Notes: generated by a model not told the origin, from the letters alone. A stretch of DNA of 64,000 nt from Pseudomonas sp. B21-015 (GCF_024749285.1 NZ_CP087196.1:5456001-5520000); one strand, 5' to 3'; counted from the first letter of the stretch, positions 36,355 through 48,957 are shown. Translations and numbers: made by a program.

Positions 36355-37692
36355 TCAGTTCCCCTGCCCTTGAAGAAAGTCTTCGTCAACGATGCGGTAT
36401 TCGGCGCTACGCGCGTGAGCGGTCAACGACTCGCCACGGGCCAGCACGGAAGCAGTCTTGCCCAGTTCGGAGGCACCCTGCTCGGAGCAGAAGATGATCG
36501 ACGAACGCTTCTGGAAGTCATACACACCCAGCGGCGAAGAGAAGCGCGCGGTGCCGGACGTCGGCAGCACATGGTTCGGGCCTGCACAGTAGTCTCCCAG
36601 GGCCTCGGAGGTGTGACGGCCCATGAAGATCGCCCCGGCGTGGCGGATCTGCGGCAGCCAGGCCTGCGGGTCGGCGACCGACAACTCCAGGTGCTCCGGC
36701 GCGATGCGGTTGGCCACTTCGATGGCTTGTTCCATGTCGCGAACCTTGATCAGCGCGCCACGGCCATTGATCGAAGTTTCGATGATCTCGGCGCGTTCCA
36801 TGGTTGGCAGCAGTTTGGCGATGCTCGCCGCGACCTTGTCGAGGAACTCGGCGTCCGGGCTGACCAGAATCGCCTGGGCATCTTCGTCGTGCTCGGCCTG
36901 GGAGAACAGGTCCATGGCAATCCAGTCCGGGTCGGTCTGGCCGTCGCACACCACCAGAATCTCCGATGGACCGGCGATCATGTCGATACCGACCTGGCCG
37001 AACACATGGCGCTTGGCAGTGGCGACATAGATGTTGCCCGGGCCGACCACTTTGTCGACTTTCGGCACGCTTTCGGTGCCATAAGCCAGCGCCGCAACCG
37101 CTTGGGCGCCGCCGATGGTGAACACCCGGTCGACGCCGGCGATGCAGGCCGCGGCCAGCACCAGTTCGTTGACTTCACCGCGCGGGGTTGGCACGACCAT
37201 GACCACTTCGGTCACGCCCGCCACCTTGGCTGGAATCGCGTTCATCAGCACCGACGACGGGTAGGACGCCTTGCCGCCCGGTACGTACAGACCGGCGCGG
37301 TCCAGCGGTGTGACCTTCTGGCCCAGCACCGTGCCATCGGCTTCGGTGTAGCTCCAGGAATCCTGCTTCTGTTTTTCGTGGTAGCTGCGCACACGGGCCG
37401 CTGCCTTCTCCAACGCTTCACGCTGAGGCGCGGTGATGCGGGTCAATGCCAGTTCCAGGCGTTCACGAGGCAGGATCAAATCCGCCATGGATGCTACTTG
37501 CAGGCCATCGAACTTCTGGGTGAACTCGACCACCGCCGCGTCGCCACGCTCGCGTACAGCCTTGATGATGTCCAGCACCCGCTGATTGACCGAGTCGTCA
37601 GACACACTTTCCCAGCTCAGCAGATGATCCAGATGATGTGCGAAATCCGGATCAGCAGCATTGAGTCGGCGAATTGCAGTCGGTGCGGTCAT
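36355..37692 (-). CDS. hisD: Histidinol dehydrogenase
   Basis: This 445-residue zinc enzyme oxidises histidinol to histidine with two NAD. Family marks include [18 protein letters not shown], the signature region from [10 protein letters not shown] through [13 protein letters not shown], and the late ligand region [15 protein letters not shown]. The length is normal. It is co-transcribed with hisC downstream and follows hisG after a gap of 126 bases that may hold an internal promoter. Confidence 0.96.
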   Translation of the reverse strand: MTAPTAIRRLNAADPDFAHHLDHLLSWESVSDDSVNQRVLDIIKAVRERGDAAVVEFTQKFDGLQVASMADLILPRERLELALTRITAPQREALEKAAARVRSYHEKQKQDSWSYTEADGTVLGQKVTPLDRAGLYVPGGKASYPSSVLMNAIPAKVAGVTEVVMVVPTPRGEVNELVLAAACIAGVDRVFTIGGAQAVAALAYGTESVPKVDKVVGPGNIYVATAKRHVFGQVGIDMIAGPSEILVVCDGQTDPDWIAMDLFSQAEHDEDAQAILVSPDAEFLDKVAASIAKLLPTMERAEIIETSINGRGALIKVRDMEQAIEVANRIAPEHLELSVADPQAWLPQIRHAGAIFMGRHTSEALGDYCAGPNHVLPTSGTARFSSPLGVYDFQKRSSIIFCSEQGASELGKTASVLARGESLTAHARSAEYRIVDEDFLQGQGN

Positions 37693-37818
37693 AGCGAGAG
37701 CCTCATAGGATTGGCAAAAACTCAGGCGCCCTAACTTAGCAGTCGTTTCCGCTTGGGCACCTGAGAATTCTGGCTATGAGGCGGATAGACGGGCGCGACT
37801 CAAGGTCGCGCAGGTGAA

Positions 37819-38454
37819 TCAGCCGCGGTGTCGAGACTCCACTGCCTTGCGCAGGGTGTCGATCAACGCCTGGATACGGGCGTGTTGCATTTTCATCGAA
37901 GCTTTGTTGACGATCAGCCGGGAGCTGATGTCGGCAATGAAATCCTGGGGTTCCAGGCCATTGGCACGCAGGGTGTTACCGGTGTCGACCACGTCGATGA
38001 TCTTGTCCGCCAGACCGATCAGCGGCGCCAGCTCCATCGAGCCGTAGAGCTTGATGATGTCGACCTGACGGCCCTGCTCGGCGTAGTAACGCTTGGCGAC
38101 GTTGACGAATTTGGTCGCCACCCGCAGACGGCCCTTGGGCTCGACATCGCCGACACGGCCGGCGGTCATCAGCTTGCAGAGGGCAATTCGCAGATCCAGA
38201 GGCTCGTACAGACCCTGGCCACCATATTCCATCAGCACATCTTTACCGGCGACGCCGAGGTCCGCGGCACCATGCTCGACATAAGTCGGCACATCGGTGG
38301 CGCGCACGATCAGCAAGCGCACATCGGCCTGGGTCGTGGGGATGATCAGCTTGCGGCTCTTGTCCGGATTCTCGGTCGGCACAATGCCCGCTTCAGCCAG
38401 AAGCGGCAGGGTGTCGTCAAGGATGCGGCCCTTGGACAGTGCGATAGTCAACAT
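37819..38454 (-). CDS. hisG: ATP phosphoribosyltransferase (short form)
   Basis: This 211-residue enzyme catalyses the first step of histidine synthesis. [19 protein letters not shown] and the PRPP-binding region around [16 protein letters not shown] are visible. It lacks the C-terminal ACT-like regulatory domain, so it is the short HisG that needs the HisZ subunit for activity and feedback control. hisZ is not in this window. It lies between murA and hisD on the same strand. Confidence 0.95.
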   Translation of the reverse strand: MLTIALSKGRILDDTLPLLAEAGIVPTENPDKSRKLIIPTTQADVRLLIVRATDVPTYVEHGAADLGVAGKDVLMEYGGQGLYEPLDLRIALCKLMTAGRVGDVEPKGRLRVATKFVNVAKRYYAEQGRQVDIIKLYGSMELAPLIGLADKIIDVVDTGNTLRANGLEPQDFIADISSRLIVNKASMKMQHARIQALIDTLRKAVESRHRG

Positions 38455-38581
38455 GGGAAACGTCAGTCCTTATCAAGGTACTCATGCCCGGTCGCAAACG
38501 GCGCCGGACACACATCGAGCCGGAAACCGGCTCGACTTCAACAAATCAACGGGCAGCGTCCTTGCGCCCATGCAGCAGAAA

Positions 38582-40109
<1,528 letters not shown>

Positions 40110-40153
40110 GCTCAACCTCAATCGGCGCCCTGTGCGCGCGGGTCGGACATCAT

Positions 40154-40213
40154 ACAAAAAAGCCCCGCGCCTGCGAACCCCGCGAAGCAGGACTCTGACG
40201 GGGGGCTTCTTTA
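40154..40213 (-). terminator. Terminator after mlaB
   Basis: On the minus strand GCCCCCCGTCAGAGT leads through an inner CTTCGCGGGG region to GCGCGGGGCTTTTTTG. A GC-rich hairpin with six T ends the mla operon before ibaG. Confidence 0.7.
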
Positions 40214-40223
40214 TAGATGTGGT

Positions 40224-40529
40224 TCAGGGATGCGCCAACAGCTCGGTCAATTCGCTGACCTGAGCGATTTCACGCATGTCTTCGGGCATCGCGCGAATGC
40301 TCAAGGCCTTGCCGGCCGCCTGAGCATCGCGCATGAAGCACAGCAGCAGCGACAAGCCGACGCTGCTGGACTTCTCCACCGCGGAGCAATCGACCACCAG
40401 CGCAGCCGCTTTGCTGGACTTGATCAGCGCCTGACCCTGCTTGCGCAGGCTCGGACCCGTGCGGTAATCCAGCACGCCGCTGAGCAACAGCTCGCTGGCT
40501 TCGCTCATGCGAATGGCCGACTCACTCAT
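40224..40529 (-). CDS. mlaB: STAS-domain protein MlaB
   Basis: The ATG at 40529 gives 101 residues and overlaps mlaC by four bases. The STAS fold is seen in LLLSGVLDYRTGPSLRKQGQ and VVDCSAVEKSSSVGLSLLL. MlaB binds the MlaF ATPase in the cytoplasm and supports MlaFEDB complex activity in retrograde phospholipid transport. It is the last gene of the operon. Confidence 0.9.
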   Translation of the reverse strand: MSESAIRMSEASELLLSGVLDYRTGPSLRKQGQALIKSSKAAALVVDCSAVEKSSSVGLSLLLCFMRDAQAAGKALSIRAMPEDMREIAQVSELTELLAHP

Positions 40530-41179
40530 TGGGCTTGTTTCTCGGTGGATTTTTCGGTGGCTTCCTTGGCTTTGGCGACTTCCCCGGCCCAACCGTTGAT
40601 GGTCTTGTCCAGGTCGTTGCCATTGCGCTGCATCGCGTCAGCGAACTGATCGCGGAACAGCTTGCCGATGTTGATGCCATTGATGATCACGTTGCGCAGC
40701 TTCCACTCGCCATTGATCTTTTCGAGTGTGTAAGACACAGGATAGATCGCGCCGCTGCTGCCTTTGACCGACATGCCAACGCTGGTACGGTCTCCCGACT
40801 CATCCTTGGCAGGCTCGACGACGATACCCTGGTTGTCGTATTCCAGCAGGGCATTGCCATAGAACTGAAACAGGCCTCTTTTGAAGTTTTCTTCAAACGT
40901 GCGCATTTGCTCAGGAGTGGCTTTGCGCGAATACTTGACCGTCATGATGCTCTTGGAAATGCCCTCGGCATCGACTACAGGGCCAACGATGGTGTTCAGC
41001 GCCGAATAAAAGTCTTGCGGATCCTGCTTGTACTTTGCTTTGTTGGCGGAAAGATCCGCCAGCAGCCGGGAGGTGGTGTCCTGTACCAGATCGTGCGCGG
41101 AAGGCGCCGCCACGGCGTTAGCCATCAACGGCAAGGCCGCGAGTATTACCAACAGGCCACGTCGCAAGATAGAGATCAT
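40526..41179 (-). CDS. mlaC: Periplasmic phospholipid carrier MlaC
   Basis: This 217-residue protein has a signal peptide (MISILRRGLLVILAALPLMA, cleavage after VAA). The mature protein is the MlaC/Ttg2D family (LVQDTTSRLLADLSANKAKY, VEPAKDESGDRTSVGMSVKG, NEWKLRN-like NGEWKLRNVIINGINI). It carries phospholipids between the MlaA site in the outer membrane and MlaFEDB in the inner membrane. Adjacent mla genes make the assignment safe. Confidence 0.94.
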   Translation of the reverse strand: MISILRRGLLVILAALPLMANAVAAPSAHDLVQDTTSRLLADLSANKAKYKQDPQDFYSALNTIVGPVVDAEGISKSIMTVKYSRKATPEQMRTFEENFKRGLFQFYGNALLEYDNQGIVVEPAKDESGDRTSVGMSVKGSSGAIYPVSYTLEKINGEWKLRNVIINGINIGKLFRDQFADAMQRNGNDLDKTINGWAGEVAKAKEATEKSTEKQAQ

Positions 41180-41190
41180 TCAAAAGCTCC

Positions 41191-41658
41191 TCATTTGGCG
41201 TCTTTGCTAACGGTATTGAGCAGAAATTTACCGATCAGGTCCTCGAGCACCAGCGACGACTGCGTGTCGTGGATGGTTCCACCATCCTTGAGCAGGGTTG
41301 CTTCCCCGCCCACGCTGATACCGATGTATTTCTCACCCAACAGACCAGCGGTCAGGATAGATGCAGTGGAGTCAGTCGGCAGATTATCTACGCGCTTTTC
41401 CAGTTGCATGGTCACCCGACCGGTGAAGCTGTCGCGGTCCAGATCGATCGCCGTGACCTTGCCGATGGTCACACCGGCCATGGTCACTTTAGCTCTGACC
41501 GTCAAACCGGCGATATTGTCGAAATACGCATAAAGTTTATAAGTATCGGTGGTTGCGCTCGGGGACAGACCACTGACCCGCAACGCAAGCAACAGCAAAG
41601 CCAGGATGCCAGCCAGCAAGAAAAGGCCGACACCGATTTCCAGGGTGCGGTTTTGCAT
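41191..41658 (-). CDS. mlaD: MCE-domain lipid transporter subunit MlaD
   Basis: This 155-residue protein has one N-terminal transmembrane helix (LEIGVGLFLLAGILALLLLA) and one periplasmic MCE domain (AYFDNIAGLTVRAKVTMAGV, GLLGEKYIGISVGGE). MlaD forms the hexameric periplasmic ring of the Mla transporter. Its start overlaps the mlaE stop by one base. Confidence 0.95.
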   Translation of the reverse strand: MQNRTLEIGVGLFLLAGILALLLLALRVSGLSPSATTDTYKLYAYFDNIAGLTVRAKVTMAGVTIGKVTAIDLDRDSFTGRVTMQLEKRVDNLPTDSTASILTAGLLGEKYIGISVGGEATLLKDGGTIHDTQSSLVLEDLIGKFLLNTVSKDAK

Positions 41659-42455
41659 CAGAAATCTCCAAACATCAAGGCGGTCAGAATAAAGTCCAGG
41701 CCGAGTACCGCCAAAGAGGCGTACACCACGGTCTTGGTAGTGGCACGACTGATCCCCTCGGAAGTGGGCTCGCAGTCATAGCCTTGGAATACGGCGATCC
41801 AGGTCACGACGAAGGCAAAAACGATGCTTTTGATAATACCGTTGAGCACATCGTCGACAAACGTCACGCTGTTTTGCATGTTCGACCAGTAAGAGCCTTC
41901 ATAAACCCCCAGCCAGTCGACGGCCACCCACGAACCGCCCCAGATACCCACCACGCTGAAAATCATTGCCAGCACTGGCAGGGAAATGAAGCCGGCCCAC
42001 AGGCGCGGGGCAATGATGTACTTGAGCGGGTCGACCCCGATCATTTCCAGGCTGGACAACTGCTCGGTGGACTTCATGTTGCCGATTTCGGCGGTCAGCG
42101 CCGAACCCGCACGCCCGGCGAACAACAACGCAGTGACCACCGGCCCCAGTTCCCGCAACAGCGTCAGCGCAACCATCTGCCCGACCGCCTGCTCCGAACC
42201 GTAGCTGGACAGAATGTTGAAGCCCTGCAGTGCCAGCACCATGCCGATGAACACCCCGGAGACCACAATGATCACCAGGGACATCACGCCCACCGAATGC
42301 AGTTGCTTGACCAGCAGGCCAAAACCGCCACCGATGCCGCCACGACCGAGCAAGGCATGAAACAGGAACAGCGCCGAACGCCCGAACACCGCCAGCACTT
42401 CGATGCCGGCATAACCGAACCGACGTACTCTTTCTATCAGTGAAATCTTGCGCAT
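41658..42455 (-). CDS. mlaE: ABC transporter permease MlaE
   Basis: This 265-residue permease of the MlaE family has about five or six hydrophobic helices ([59 protein letters not shown]). The [20 protein letters not shown] region is the family core. It forms the lipid path in the inner membrane with MlaF, MlaB and MlaD. One-base overlaps with both neighbours indicate tight coupling. Confidence 0.95.
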   Translation of the reverse strand: MRKISLIERVRRFGYAGIEVLAVFGRSALFLFHALLGRGGIGGGFGLLVKQLHSVGVMSLVIIVVSGVFIGMVLALQGFNILSSYGSEQAVGQMVALTLLRELGPVVTALLFAGRAGSALTAEIGNMKSTEQLSSLEMIGVDPLKYIIAPRLWAGFISLPVLAMIFSVVGIWGGSWVAVDWLGVYEGSYWSNMQNSVTFVDDVLNGIIKSIVFAFVVTWIAVFQGYDCEPTSEGISRATTKTVVYASLAVLGLDFILTALMFGDF

Positions 42456-43264
42456 CAGCGCGTCCCCAGAAGATCTGCGCGGTAATCCGTCGCTGGAAAG
42501 TGGTATGCGACCGGGCCGTCGGGTTCGCCTGTCATGAATTGACGAATACGTGGCTCGTCGGAGCTCATCAATTCCTTGGGCGTGCCCTGCCCCAACACTT
42601 GTCCGTCGCCCACCACAATGAGGTAATCGGCGATGCTCGCGGTCTCGGCCAGATCGTGGGAGACCACGATGCTGGTGATGCCCAGCGCATCGTTGAGCAG
42701 GCGGATCAGGCGCACCAGCACGCCCATGGCGATCGGGTCCTGACCGACAAAGGGCTCGTCATACATGAGAATTTGCGGATCGAGGGCAATCGCCCGGGCC
42801 AGCGCGACGCGACGCTTCATACCGCCGGATAATTCGTCGGGCATCAGGTCGATGGCACCACGCAAGCCCACGGCCTGCAATTTGAGCAGGACAATGTCGC
42901 GAATCATTTCTTCCGGCAGCGCGGTATGAACGCGCAACGGAAAGGCGACGTTCTCGAACACATCGAGATCGGTAAACAGTGCGCCGCTCTGAAACAGCAC
43001 GCCCATATGCTTGCGCGCATCGAACAAATCGCTGCGCGACAACGTAGGCAGGTTCTGGCCGTTGACCCAGACTTCGCCGCTGGTGGGACGCAATTGTGCG
43101 CCCATCAGCCGCAACAGCGTGGTCTTGCCACACCCGGAAGGCCCCATGATGCCGGTGACCTTGCCGCGCGGGATGCGGATATCGACGTTATTGAGAATGC
43201 TGCGCGAACCGCGCTTGAAGGTCAGTCCCTTCAGCTCGACCGCGTAGGCGTTATCGGCACTCAT
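42455..43264 (-). CDS. mlaF: ABC transporter ATPase MlaF
   Basis: This 269-residue ATPase has Walker [13 protein letters not shown] (about 40-51), signature [14 protein letters not shown] and Walker [13 protein letters not shown]. It drives MlaFEDB phospholipid transport that keeps the outer leaflet free of phospholipid. In P. putida the homologue is called Ttg2A and affects solvent tolerance. It is the first gene of the mlaFEDCB operon, divergent from kdsD. Confidence 0.95.
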   Translation of the reverse strand: MSADNAYAVELKGLTFKRGSRSILNNVDIRIPRGKVTGIMGPSGCGKTTLLRLMGAQLRPTSGEVWVNGQNLPTLSRSDLFDARKHMGVLFQSGALFTDLDVFENVAFPLRVHTALPEEMIRDIVLLKLQAVGLRGAIDLMPDELSGGMKRRVALARAIALDPQILMYDEPFVGQDPIAMGVLVRLIRLLNDALGITSIVVSHDLAETASIADYLIVVGDGQVLGQGTPKELMSSDEPRIRQFMTGEPDGPVAYHFPATDYRADLLGTR

Positions 43265-43500
43265 CTAAACTCCTTGCGATGCAGCCTCTCACTCGGACGC
43301 CTGGCTTTCTGGCGAAAGCACATACCTCCCCGGGCAGGCCGAACTGGCGGCGAACTATATCACTGCAAAGGCCAAGCGCCCAAGGCCCAAGCCGGGCACG
43401 TTCAGCAACATGACGGCCTGAAATCATCTATTTAGAGGGATTCGGTAACAAGGAATGACAAACCGCGACGAACTTGCGTGAGGGTTTCGATCATTACCGC

Positions 43501-43506
43501 TATAAT
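43501..43506 (+). promoter_or_regulatory. -10 box of the kdsD-lpt operon
   Basis: A perfect TATAAT hexamer lies 35 bases before the chosen kdsD start. A TTGCGT lies 21 bases upstream, too far for a standard -35. Confidence 0.5.
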
Positions 43507-43540
43507 CGCCGCCTTTTCATCAGGCTATATGATTTCCGAC

Positions 43541-44515
43541 ATGAACCAATCCAGCGACCTGATTCAATCAGCACAACGTACCATCCGCCTCGAACTGGAA
43601 GCCGTACAAGGCTTGCTACCCCATATCGACGCAGATTTCGTACGCGCTTGCGAGATGATTCTGGCCAGCAAAGGCCGTGTGGTCGTGGTCGGCATGGGCA
43701 AATCGGGGCACATTGGCAACAAGATTGCCGCCACCCTGGCCAGTACCGGCACCACAGCCTTTTTCGTGCACCCGGCCGAGGCCAGCCACGGCGACATGGG
43801 CATGATTACCCGTGACGACATCATTCTGGCGCTGTCGAACTCCGGGTCTACCAACGAAATCGTCACCTTGCTGCCGCTGATCAAGCGCCTGGGCATTCAA
43901 ATGATCAGCCTGACCGGTAACCCCGAGTCGCCGCTGGCCAAGGCAGCGGAAGTCAACCTCAATGTAAGCGTCGAACACGAAGCCTGCCCGTTGAATCTGG
44001 CACCCACCTCATCGACCACCGCTGCGCTGGTCATGGGTGACGCCCTCGCCGTTGCCTTGCTTGAAGCTCGCGGTTTTACCGCTGAAGATTTCGCTTTTTC
44101 CCACCCGGGTGGCGCCCTTGGCCGCCGCTTGTTACTGAAAGTGGAAAACGTCATGCATGCCGGCGCCGAGTTACCGCAAGTGGTGTGCGGTACGCTGCTC
44201 AAGGATGCCTTGATGGAAATGACCCGCAAGGGGCTGGGCATGACCGTCGTACTGAACACCGATGGAAAGCTCGCCGGGATCTTCACTGATGGCGATCTGC
44301 GCCGCACTCTGGACCGCACCATTGATATCCACAGTACGACCATTGACGAAGTGATGACTGCCCACGGCAAGACCGCCCGCGCCGAGATGCTCGCCGCCGA
44401 GGCGTTGAAAATCATGGAAGACCACAAGATCAACGCGCTGGTAGTGGTCGACAGCGAAGACCGCCCGGTCGGCGCCTTGAACATGCACGACTTGCTGCGT
44501 GCGGGAGTAATGTAA
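43541..44515 (+). CDS. kdsD: Arabinose 5-phosphate isomerase
   Basis: The ATG at 43541 gives the family-typical start MNQSSDLIQSAQRTIRLELE and 324 residues; longer readings from 43478 or 43529 begin at or inside the likely transcript leader. An N-terminal SIS domain (VVVVGMGKSGHIGNKIA, ALSNSGSTNEIVTLLP) is followed by two CBS domains (about 205-320). It converts ribulose 5-phosphate to arabinose 5-phosphate for Kdo synthesis. The stop overlaps the kdsC start. Confidence 0.95.
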   Translation: MNQSSDLIQSAQRTIRLELEAVQGLLPHIDADFVRACEMILASKGRVVVVGMGKSGHIGNKIAATLASTGTTAFFVHPAEASHGDMGMITRDDIILALSNSGSTNEIVTLLPLIKRLGIQMISLTGNPESPLAKAAEVNLNVSVEHEACPLNLAPTSSTTAALVMGDALAVALLEARGFTAEDFAFSHPGGALGRRLLLKVENVMHAGAELPQVVCGTLLKDALMEMTRKGLGMTVVLNTDGKLAGIFTDGDLRRTLDRTIDIHSTTIDEVMTAHGKTARAEMLAAEALKIMEDHKINALVVVDSEDRPVGALNMHDLLRAGVM

Positions 44516-45039
44516 TGAGCACGGACCTGCTGCAACGCGGCAAACAGATCAAACTGGCGGTATTCGACGTCGACGGCGTGCTGACCGACGGGCGCCTGTA
44601 CTTCCTCGAAGACGGTAGCGAGTTCAAGACCTTCAACACCCTCGACGGCCAGGGCATCAAGATGTTGATGGCCGCCGGCGTGCAGACCGCTATCATCAGC
44701 GGCCGCAAGACGCCGGTGGTCGAGCGGCGTGCGAAGAACCTCGGCATTCCACATCTGTTCCAGGGCCGGGAAGACAAACTGGTGGTGCTCGACGGGCTTC
44801 TTGCCCAGCTCAACCTAAGCTATGAACAAGTGGCCTACCTCGGCGACGACCTGCCAGACCTGCCGGTGATTCGCCGTGTTGGCCTGGGCATGGCGGTGGC
44901 CAACGCTGCCAGCTTCGTGCGCGAACATGCCCATGGCATCACCCAGGCCCGTGGTGGCGAAGGCGCCGCTCGTGAATTCTGCGAATTGATCCTGCGCGCC
45001 CAAGGCCATCTCGATGCGGCCAACGCCGCATACCTGTGA
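44515..45039 (+). CDS. kdsC: 3-deoxy-D-manno-octulosonate 8-phosphate phosphatase
   Basis: This 174-residue HAD phosphatase has catalytic DVDGVLTDGRLYF (about 18-30), ISGRKTPVVERRAKNLGI and GDDLPDLPVIRRVGLGMAV. It removes phosphate from Kdo 8-phosphate. The enzyme lacks a cap domain and works as a tetramer. It is the second gene of the kdsD-kdsC-lptC-lptA-lptB set. Confidence 0.95.
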   Translation: MSTDLLQRGKQIKLAVFDVDGVLTDGRLYFLEDGSEFKTFNTLDGQGIKMLMAAGVQTAIISGRKTPVVERRAKNLGIPHLFQGREDKLVVLDGLLAQLNLSYEQVAYLGDDLPDLPVIRRVGLGMAVANAASFVREHAHGITQARGGEGAAREFCELILRAQGHLDAANAAYL

Positions 45040-45046
45040 GCCCATC

Positions 45047-45619
45047 ATGCTGAGCAAAAAGATTCGCAACATTCTGATATTCGGTTGCATCGCAGCGCTG
45101 TTCGCCGCGGTCGGCTACTGGAACATCAGCCCGGAACGCTTCCTCGACAAGCCGGTGGCGCCTGTCGATGAAGCGGCGATCGACTATTACGCGATCCACG
45201 CCCACAGCGTGCAGTACTTGCCGGACGGCAAATTGCAGTACGAAATGACGTCCGACAAGGTCGAACACCTGAAAGCGACCGAAGTGACGTTGCTGACCAA
45301 TCCTGACCTGAACATGTTTCGCGGCACCGAGTTCCCCTGGCACGTCCAGAGCGAGCGCGGCGAAGTCAACCCGGACGGCACTCAGGTCGAGCTGATTGAC
45401 TCGGTACGTATCACGCGCTTCGACGAAAAAAACCGCAAAACCCTGATTACCAGCACCCGTATGACCGTGTTCCCGCAGCAGCAATATGCGCAGACCGATC
45501 AACCCGTTAGAATCGACGGCGCCGGCGGTGTATCGACAGGCAACGGAATGAAAGCGTACTTGAAAGAAAGCAGGATACACCTGCTATCGAACGTAAGAGG
45601 ACAGTATGAGGCTCGTTAA
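45047..45619 (+). CDS. lptC: LPS export protein LptC
   Basis: The ATG at 45047 starts MLSKKIRNILIFGCIAALFA and gives 190 residues with one N-terminal membrane helix and a periplasmic beta-jellyroll. It bridges the LptB2FG extractor and LptA in LPS transport. Sequence conservation in this family is low, and the position between kdsC and lptA supports the call. The end overlaps lptA by 14 bases. Confidence 0.92.
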   Translation: MLSKKIRNILIFGCIAALFAAVGYWNISPERFLDKPVAPVDEAAIDYYAIHAHSVQYLPDGKLQYEMTSDKVEHLKATEVTLLTNPDLNMFRGTEFPWHVQSERGEVNPDGTQVELIDSVRITRFDEKNRKTLITSTRMTVFPQQQYAQTDQPVRIDGAGGVSTGNGMKAYLKESRIHLLSNVRGQYEAR

Positions 45620-46154
45620 AACTCTCCCTATTTTGCTCAGTCTGGGCGCAGCACTGGGAAGCGTGAGCGCCTGGGCTCTGCCGAACGATCAAGAGCAGCC
45701 TATCCGCATTCAGGCCGACGACGCCCAACTGGACGACAAGAATGGCGTTGCCACCTATAAAGGTGACGTGATCATCACCCAGGGCTCGATGAAGGTCACC
45801 GGCAACACCGTGACCATCACCCGCACCCCGACCGGCGACATCGACGTGGTGACTTCGGTGGGCAACCTCGCCTACTTCGAGCAACTCCAGACCCAGGGCG
45901 ACACCAAGCCTGTTCAGGGCTGGGGTGTGACTATCCAGTACCACGCTTCGCAGAACCGCGTCGTGCTGATCGATCGCGCGAAAGTCATCGATAAGGACAA
46001 CAACACCACTCAGGGCGAGAAAATCGTCTACGACACGGTCAAGAAGCTTGCGAGCGCCGGCCGCGCCACCGGCAACAAGGTCACCGAGCAGCGTCCGCGC
46101 ATCGATATGGTGATCCAGCCGAAGAAGAAAACCGACGAGCAGAAGGCCCAGTAA
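45606..46154 (+). CDS. lptA: Periplasmic LPS bridge protein LptA
   Basis: This 182-residue protein has a signal peptide ([20 protein letters not shown], cleavage after AWA). The mature OstA-like jellyroll ([39 protein letters not shown]) oligomerises to carry LPS across the periplasm. It overlaps lptC upstream and shares one base with lptB downstream. Confidence 0.94.
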   Translation: MRLVKTLPILLSLGAALGSVSAWALPNDQEQPIRIQADDAQLDDKNGVATYKGDVIITQGSMKVTGNTVTITRTPTGDIDVVTSVGNLAYFEQLQTQGDTKPVQGWGVTIQYHASQNRVVLIDRAKVIDKDNNTTQGEKIVYDTVKKLASAGRATGNKVTEQRPRIDMVIQPKKKTDEQKAQ

Positions 46155-46879
46155 TGGCAACTCTGAAAGCTCAGCATCTGGCCAAGAGCTACAAGAACCG
46201 CCAGGTCGTGCGTGACGTCAGCCTGTCCATCGACAGCGGTCAGATTGTCGGCCTGCTTGGCCCCAACGGCGCCGGCAAGACGACTTGCTTCTACATGATC
46301 GTCGGCCTGGTACAGGCCGACCAGGGCCGCGTACTGATCGACGACCTGGACGTCAGCCACCAGCCTATGCACGGCCGTGCGAAGGCCGGTATCGGCTATC
46401 TTCCGCAAGAAGCGTCGATCTTCCGCAAGCTTTCGGTGGCCGACAACATCATGGCCATCCTCGAAACCCGCAAGGAACTCGACAAGGCCGGTCGCCGCAA
46501 AGAGCTGGAAAGCCTGCTGCAGGAATTCCACATCCACCACATCCGCGACAACCTCGGCATGAGCCTGTCCGGTGGTGAACGCCGCCGTGTGGAAATCGCC
46601 CGGGCATTGGCCACCAACCCGAAATTCATCCTCCTCGACGAACCCTTCGCCGGCGTGGACCCGATTTCGGTCGGCGACATCAAGCAGATCATCCATCACC
46701 TCAAGGCCAAAGGCATTGGCGTACTGATCACTGACCACAACGTCCGTGAAACCCTGGATATCTGCGAAACCGCCTACATCGTCAACGATGGTCAGCTGAT
46801 CGCTGAAGGTGACTCCGCCACCATCCTGGCCAACCAACTGGTCAAGGAAGTGTATCTGGGCCACGAGTTCCGCCTGTAA
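46154..46879 (+). CDS. lptB: LPS export ATPase LptB
   Basis: This 241-residue ABC ATPase has Walker [17 protein letters not shown] (about 36-51), signature [15 protein letters not shown] and Walker [14 protein letters not shown]. It powers LPS extraction by LptB2FG. lptF and lptG are not in the window, as usual. Its stop precedes the rpoN promoter region. Confidence 0.96.
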   Translation: MATLKAQHLAKSYKNRQVVRDVSLSIDSGQIVGLLGPNGAGKTTCFYMIVGLVQADQGRVLIDDLDVSHQPMHGRAKAGIGYLPQEASIFRKLSVADNIMAILETRKELDKAGRRKELESLLQEFHIHHIRDNLGMSLSGGERRRVEIARALATNPKFILLDEPFAGVDPISVGDIKQIIHHLKAKGIGVLITDHNVRETLDICETAYIVNDGQLIAEGDSATILANQLVKEVYLGHEFRL

Positions 46880-46980
46880 GCACTGAGGTGTCTGGCTGAT
46901 TGTCCGAGCGCTTGTCTCGATAAAAAATCAATAGGTTTTTATTGTTACAGCGCTCTAGGCAAACGCTGCAGTTTCGGGCA

Positions 46981-46986
46981 TATAAT
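46981..46986 (+). promoter_or_regulatory. -10 box upstream of rpoN
   Basis: A perfect TATAAT lies 78 bases before the rpoN start within the 184-base lptB-rpoN gap. No clear -35 is visible. A GGCGCTTCGGCGCC hairpin follows in the leader. Confidence 0.45.
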
Positions 46987-47063
46987 TTGCTTAAGTTTGG
47001 CGCTTCGGCGCCCTGTAGTGGATGGCGCATGTGCGCCGGCGAATAAGGTGTTAAGCCCCTGCC

Positions 47064-48557
47064 ATGAAACCATCGCTAGTCTTGAGAATGGGCCAGCAGC
47101 TGACGATGACACCGCAGCTGCAACAGGCCATCCGCCTGCTCCAATTGTCGACCCTGGACCTGCAACAGGAAATCCAGGAGGCCCTGGAGTCCAATCCGAT
47201 GCTCGAACGCCAGGAAGAAGGCGACGACTTCGATAACGCCGATCCCTTGGCCGACAAAGCCGAACAGCAACCCAACGCTGACATTCAGGAACCCTCCTAT
47301 CAGGAAACCGCCCCGACGGTGGATAACCTCGAGGAAGGCGACTGGAACGAGCGCATTCCCAACGAACTGCCCGTCGACACGGCCTGGGAAGACGTCTACC
47401 AGACCAGCGCCAGCAGCCTGCCGAGCAACGATGACGACGAGTGGGATTTCACCACCCGCACATCGGCCGGTGAAAGCCTGCAAAGCCATTTGCTCTGGCA
47501 ACTGAACCTGGCACCGATGTCTGACACCGATCGCCTCATCGCCGTAACCCTGATCGACTGCATCAACAATCAGGGCTACCTGGACGAAACCCTCGAGGAA
47601 ATCCTCGAAGCCTTCGATCCGGAACTGGATATCGAACTGGACGAAATCGAAGCCGTCCTGCACCGCATCCAGCAATTCGAACCCGCCGGCATCGGCGCCC
47701 GCAACCTCGGCGAATGCCTGCTGCTGCAACTGCGCCAACTGCCCGCCAAGACCCCTTGGCTGGCCGAGGCCAAGCGCCTGATCACCGATTACATCGACCT
47801 GCTCGGCAGCCGCGACTACAGCCAGCTGATGCGCCGCATGAAGCTTAAGGAAGATGAACTGCGCCAGGTGATCGAACTGGTCCAGAGCCTCAACCCGCGC
47901 CCGGGCTCGCAAATCGAGTCCACCGAAGCCGAATACGTCGTTCCTGACGTGATCGTGCGCAAGGACAACGAGCGCTGGCTGGTGGAGCTGAACCAGGAAT
48001 CGGTACCACGCCTGCGGGTCAACGCCCAATACGCCGGTTTCGTGCGCCGCGCCGACACCAGCGCCGACAACACCTTCATGCGTAATCAGTTGCAGGAAGC
48101 TCGCTGGTTCATCAAGAGCCTGCAAAGCCGCAACGAAACCCTGATGAAAGTAGCCACCCAGATCGTCGAGCATCAACGCGGCTTTCTGGAGTACGGCGAT
48201 GAAGCCATGAAGCCGTTGGTGCTGCATGACATCGCCGAAGCGGTGGGCATGCACGAATCGACGATTTCACGGGTGACCACGCAAAAATTCATGCATACCC
48301 CACGGGGCATCTATGAACTGAAATACTTTTTCTCCAGCCACGTCAGTACCTCCGAAGGCGGTGAATGCTCGTCCACAGCGATCCGCGCGATCATCAAAAA
48401 ACTGGTTGCCGCGGAAAATCAGAAAAAGCCGTTGAGTGACAGCAAGATCGCTGGTTTACTGGAGGCACAAGGCATTCAGGTAGCCCGTCGCACCGTCGCC
48501 AAGTACCGCGAATCCCTGGGGATCGCGCCTTCCAGCGAACGGAAGCGGTTGATGTAG
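47064..48557 (+). CDS. rpoN: RNA polymerase sigma-54 factor
   Basis: This 497-residue sigma factor has a glutamine-rich region I ([20 protein letters not shown], about 6-25), an acidic region II (about 45-120), and the C-terminal RpoN box [10 protein letters not shown] (about 475-484). It directs RNA polymerase to -24/-12 promoters of nitrogen, motility and carbon genes and needs enhancer-binding activators. The following hpf-ptsN-rapZ-ptsO order is standard. Confidence 0.97.
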   Translation: MKPSLVLRMGQQLTMTPQLQQAIRLLQLSTLDLQQEIQEALESNPMLERQEEGDDFDNADPLADKAEQQPNADIQEPSYQETAPTVDNLEEGDWNERIPNELPVDTAWEDVYQTSASSLPSNDDDEWDFTTRTSAGESLQSHLLWQLNLAPMSDTDRLIAVTLIDCINNQGYLDETLEEILEAFDPELDIELDEIEAVLHRIQQFEPAGIGARNLGECLLLQLRQLPAKTPWLAEAKRLITDYIDLLGSRDYSQLMRRMKLKEDELRQVIELVQSLNPRPGSQIESTEAEYVVPDVIVRKDNERWLVELNQESVPRLRVNAQYAGFVRRADTSADNTFMRNQLQEARWFIKSLQSRNETLMKVATQIVEHQRGFLEYGDEAMKPLVLHDIAEAVGMHESTISRVTTQKFMHTPRGIYELKYFFSSHVSTSEGGECSSTAIRAIIKKLVAAENQKKPLSDSKIAGLLEAQGIQVARRTVAKYRESLGIAPSSERKRLM

Positions 48558-48636
48558 CCGCCGGGCTCGCCACAGCGTTCCAGTGGCAGGTATTTCTGCC
48601 TGCCGCTTTATGCACTGGCAACGAAGGAGAAGCTGT

Positions 48637-48945
48637 ATGCAAGTCAACATCAGTGGACACCAACTGGAAGTGACCGAACCTCTGCGCACCTACATCGGCG
48701 AAAAACTCGACCGATTAGAGAGGCATTTCGACAAGATCACCAACGTGCAAATCACGCTGAACGTCGAAAAGCTGCTGCAAAAGATCGAAGCCACGCTGCA
48801 TATCCCCGGCGGAGAAGTGGTCGCCAATGCCGAGCATACGGACATGTATGCCGCCATCGACCTGTTGACCGACAAGCTGGATCGCCAACTCAAAAAGCAT
48901 AAGGAAAAGACCCAGAGCCTCCTCCAGGGCGCAACCGGTCGTTAA
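48637..48945 (+). CDS. hpf: Ribosome hibernation promoting factor (short form)
   Basis: The ATG at 48637 starts MQVNISGHQLEVTEPLRTYI and gives 102 residues of the HPF/YfiA fold. It binds the 30S subunit and stabilises inactive ribosomes in stationary phase. The short length means a dimer with RMF-type 100S formation. An upstream ORF extension is not used. It lies 79 bases after rpoN. Confidence 0.95.
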   Translation: MQVNISGHQLEVTEPLRTYIGEKLDRLERHFDKITNVQITLNVEKLLQKIEATLHIPGGEVVANAEHTDMYAAIDLLTDKLDRQLKKHKEKTQSLLQGATGR

Positions 48946-48957
48946 CACCCCCAATCC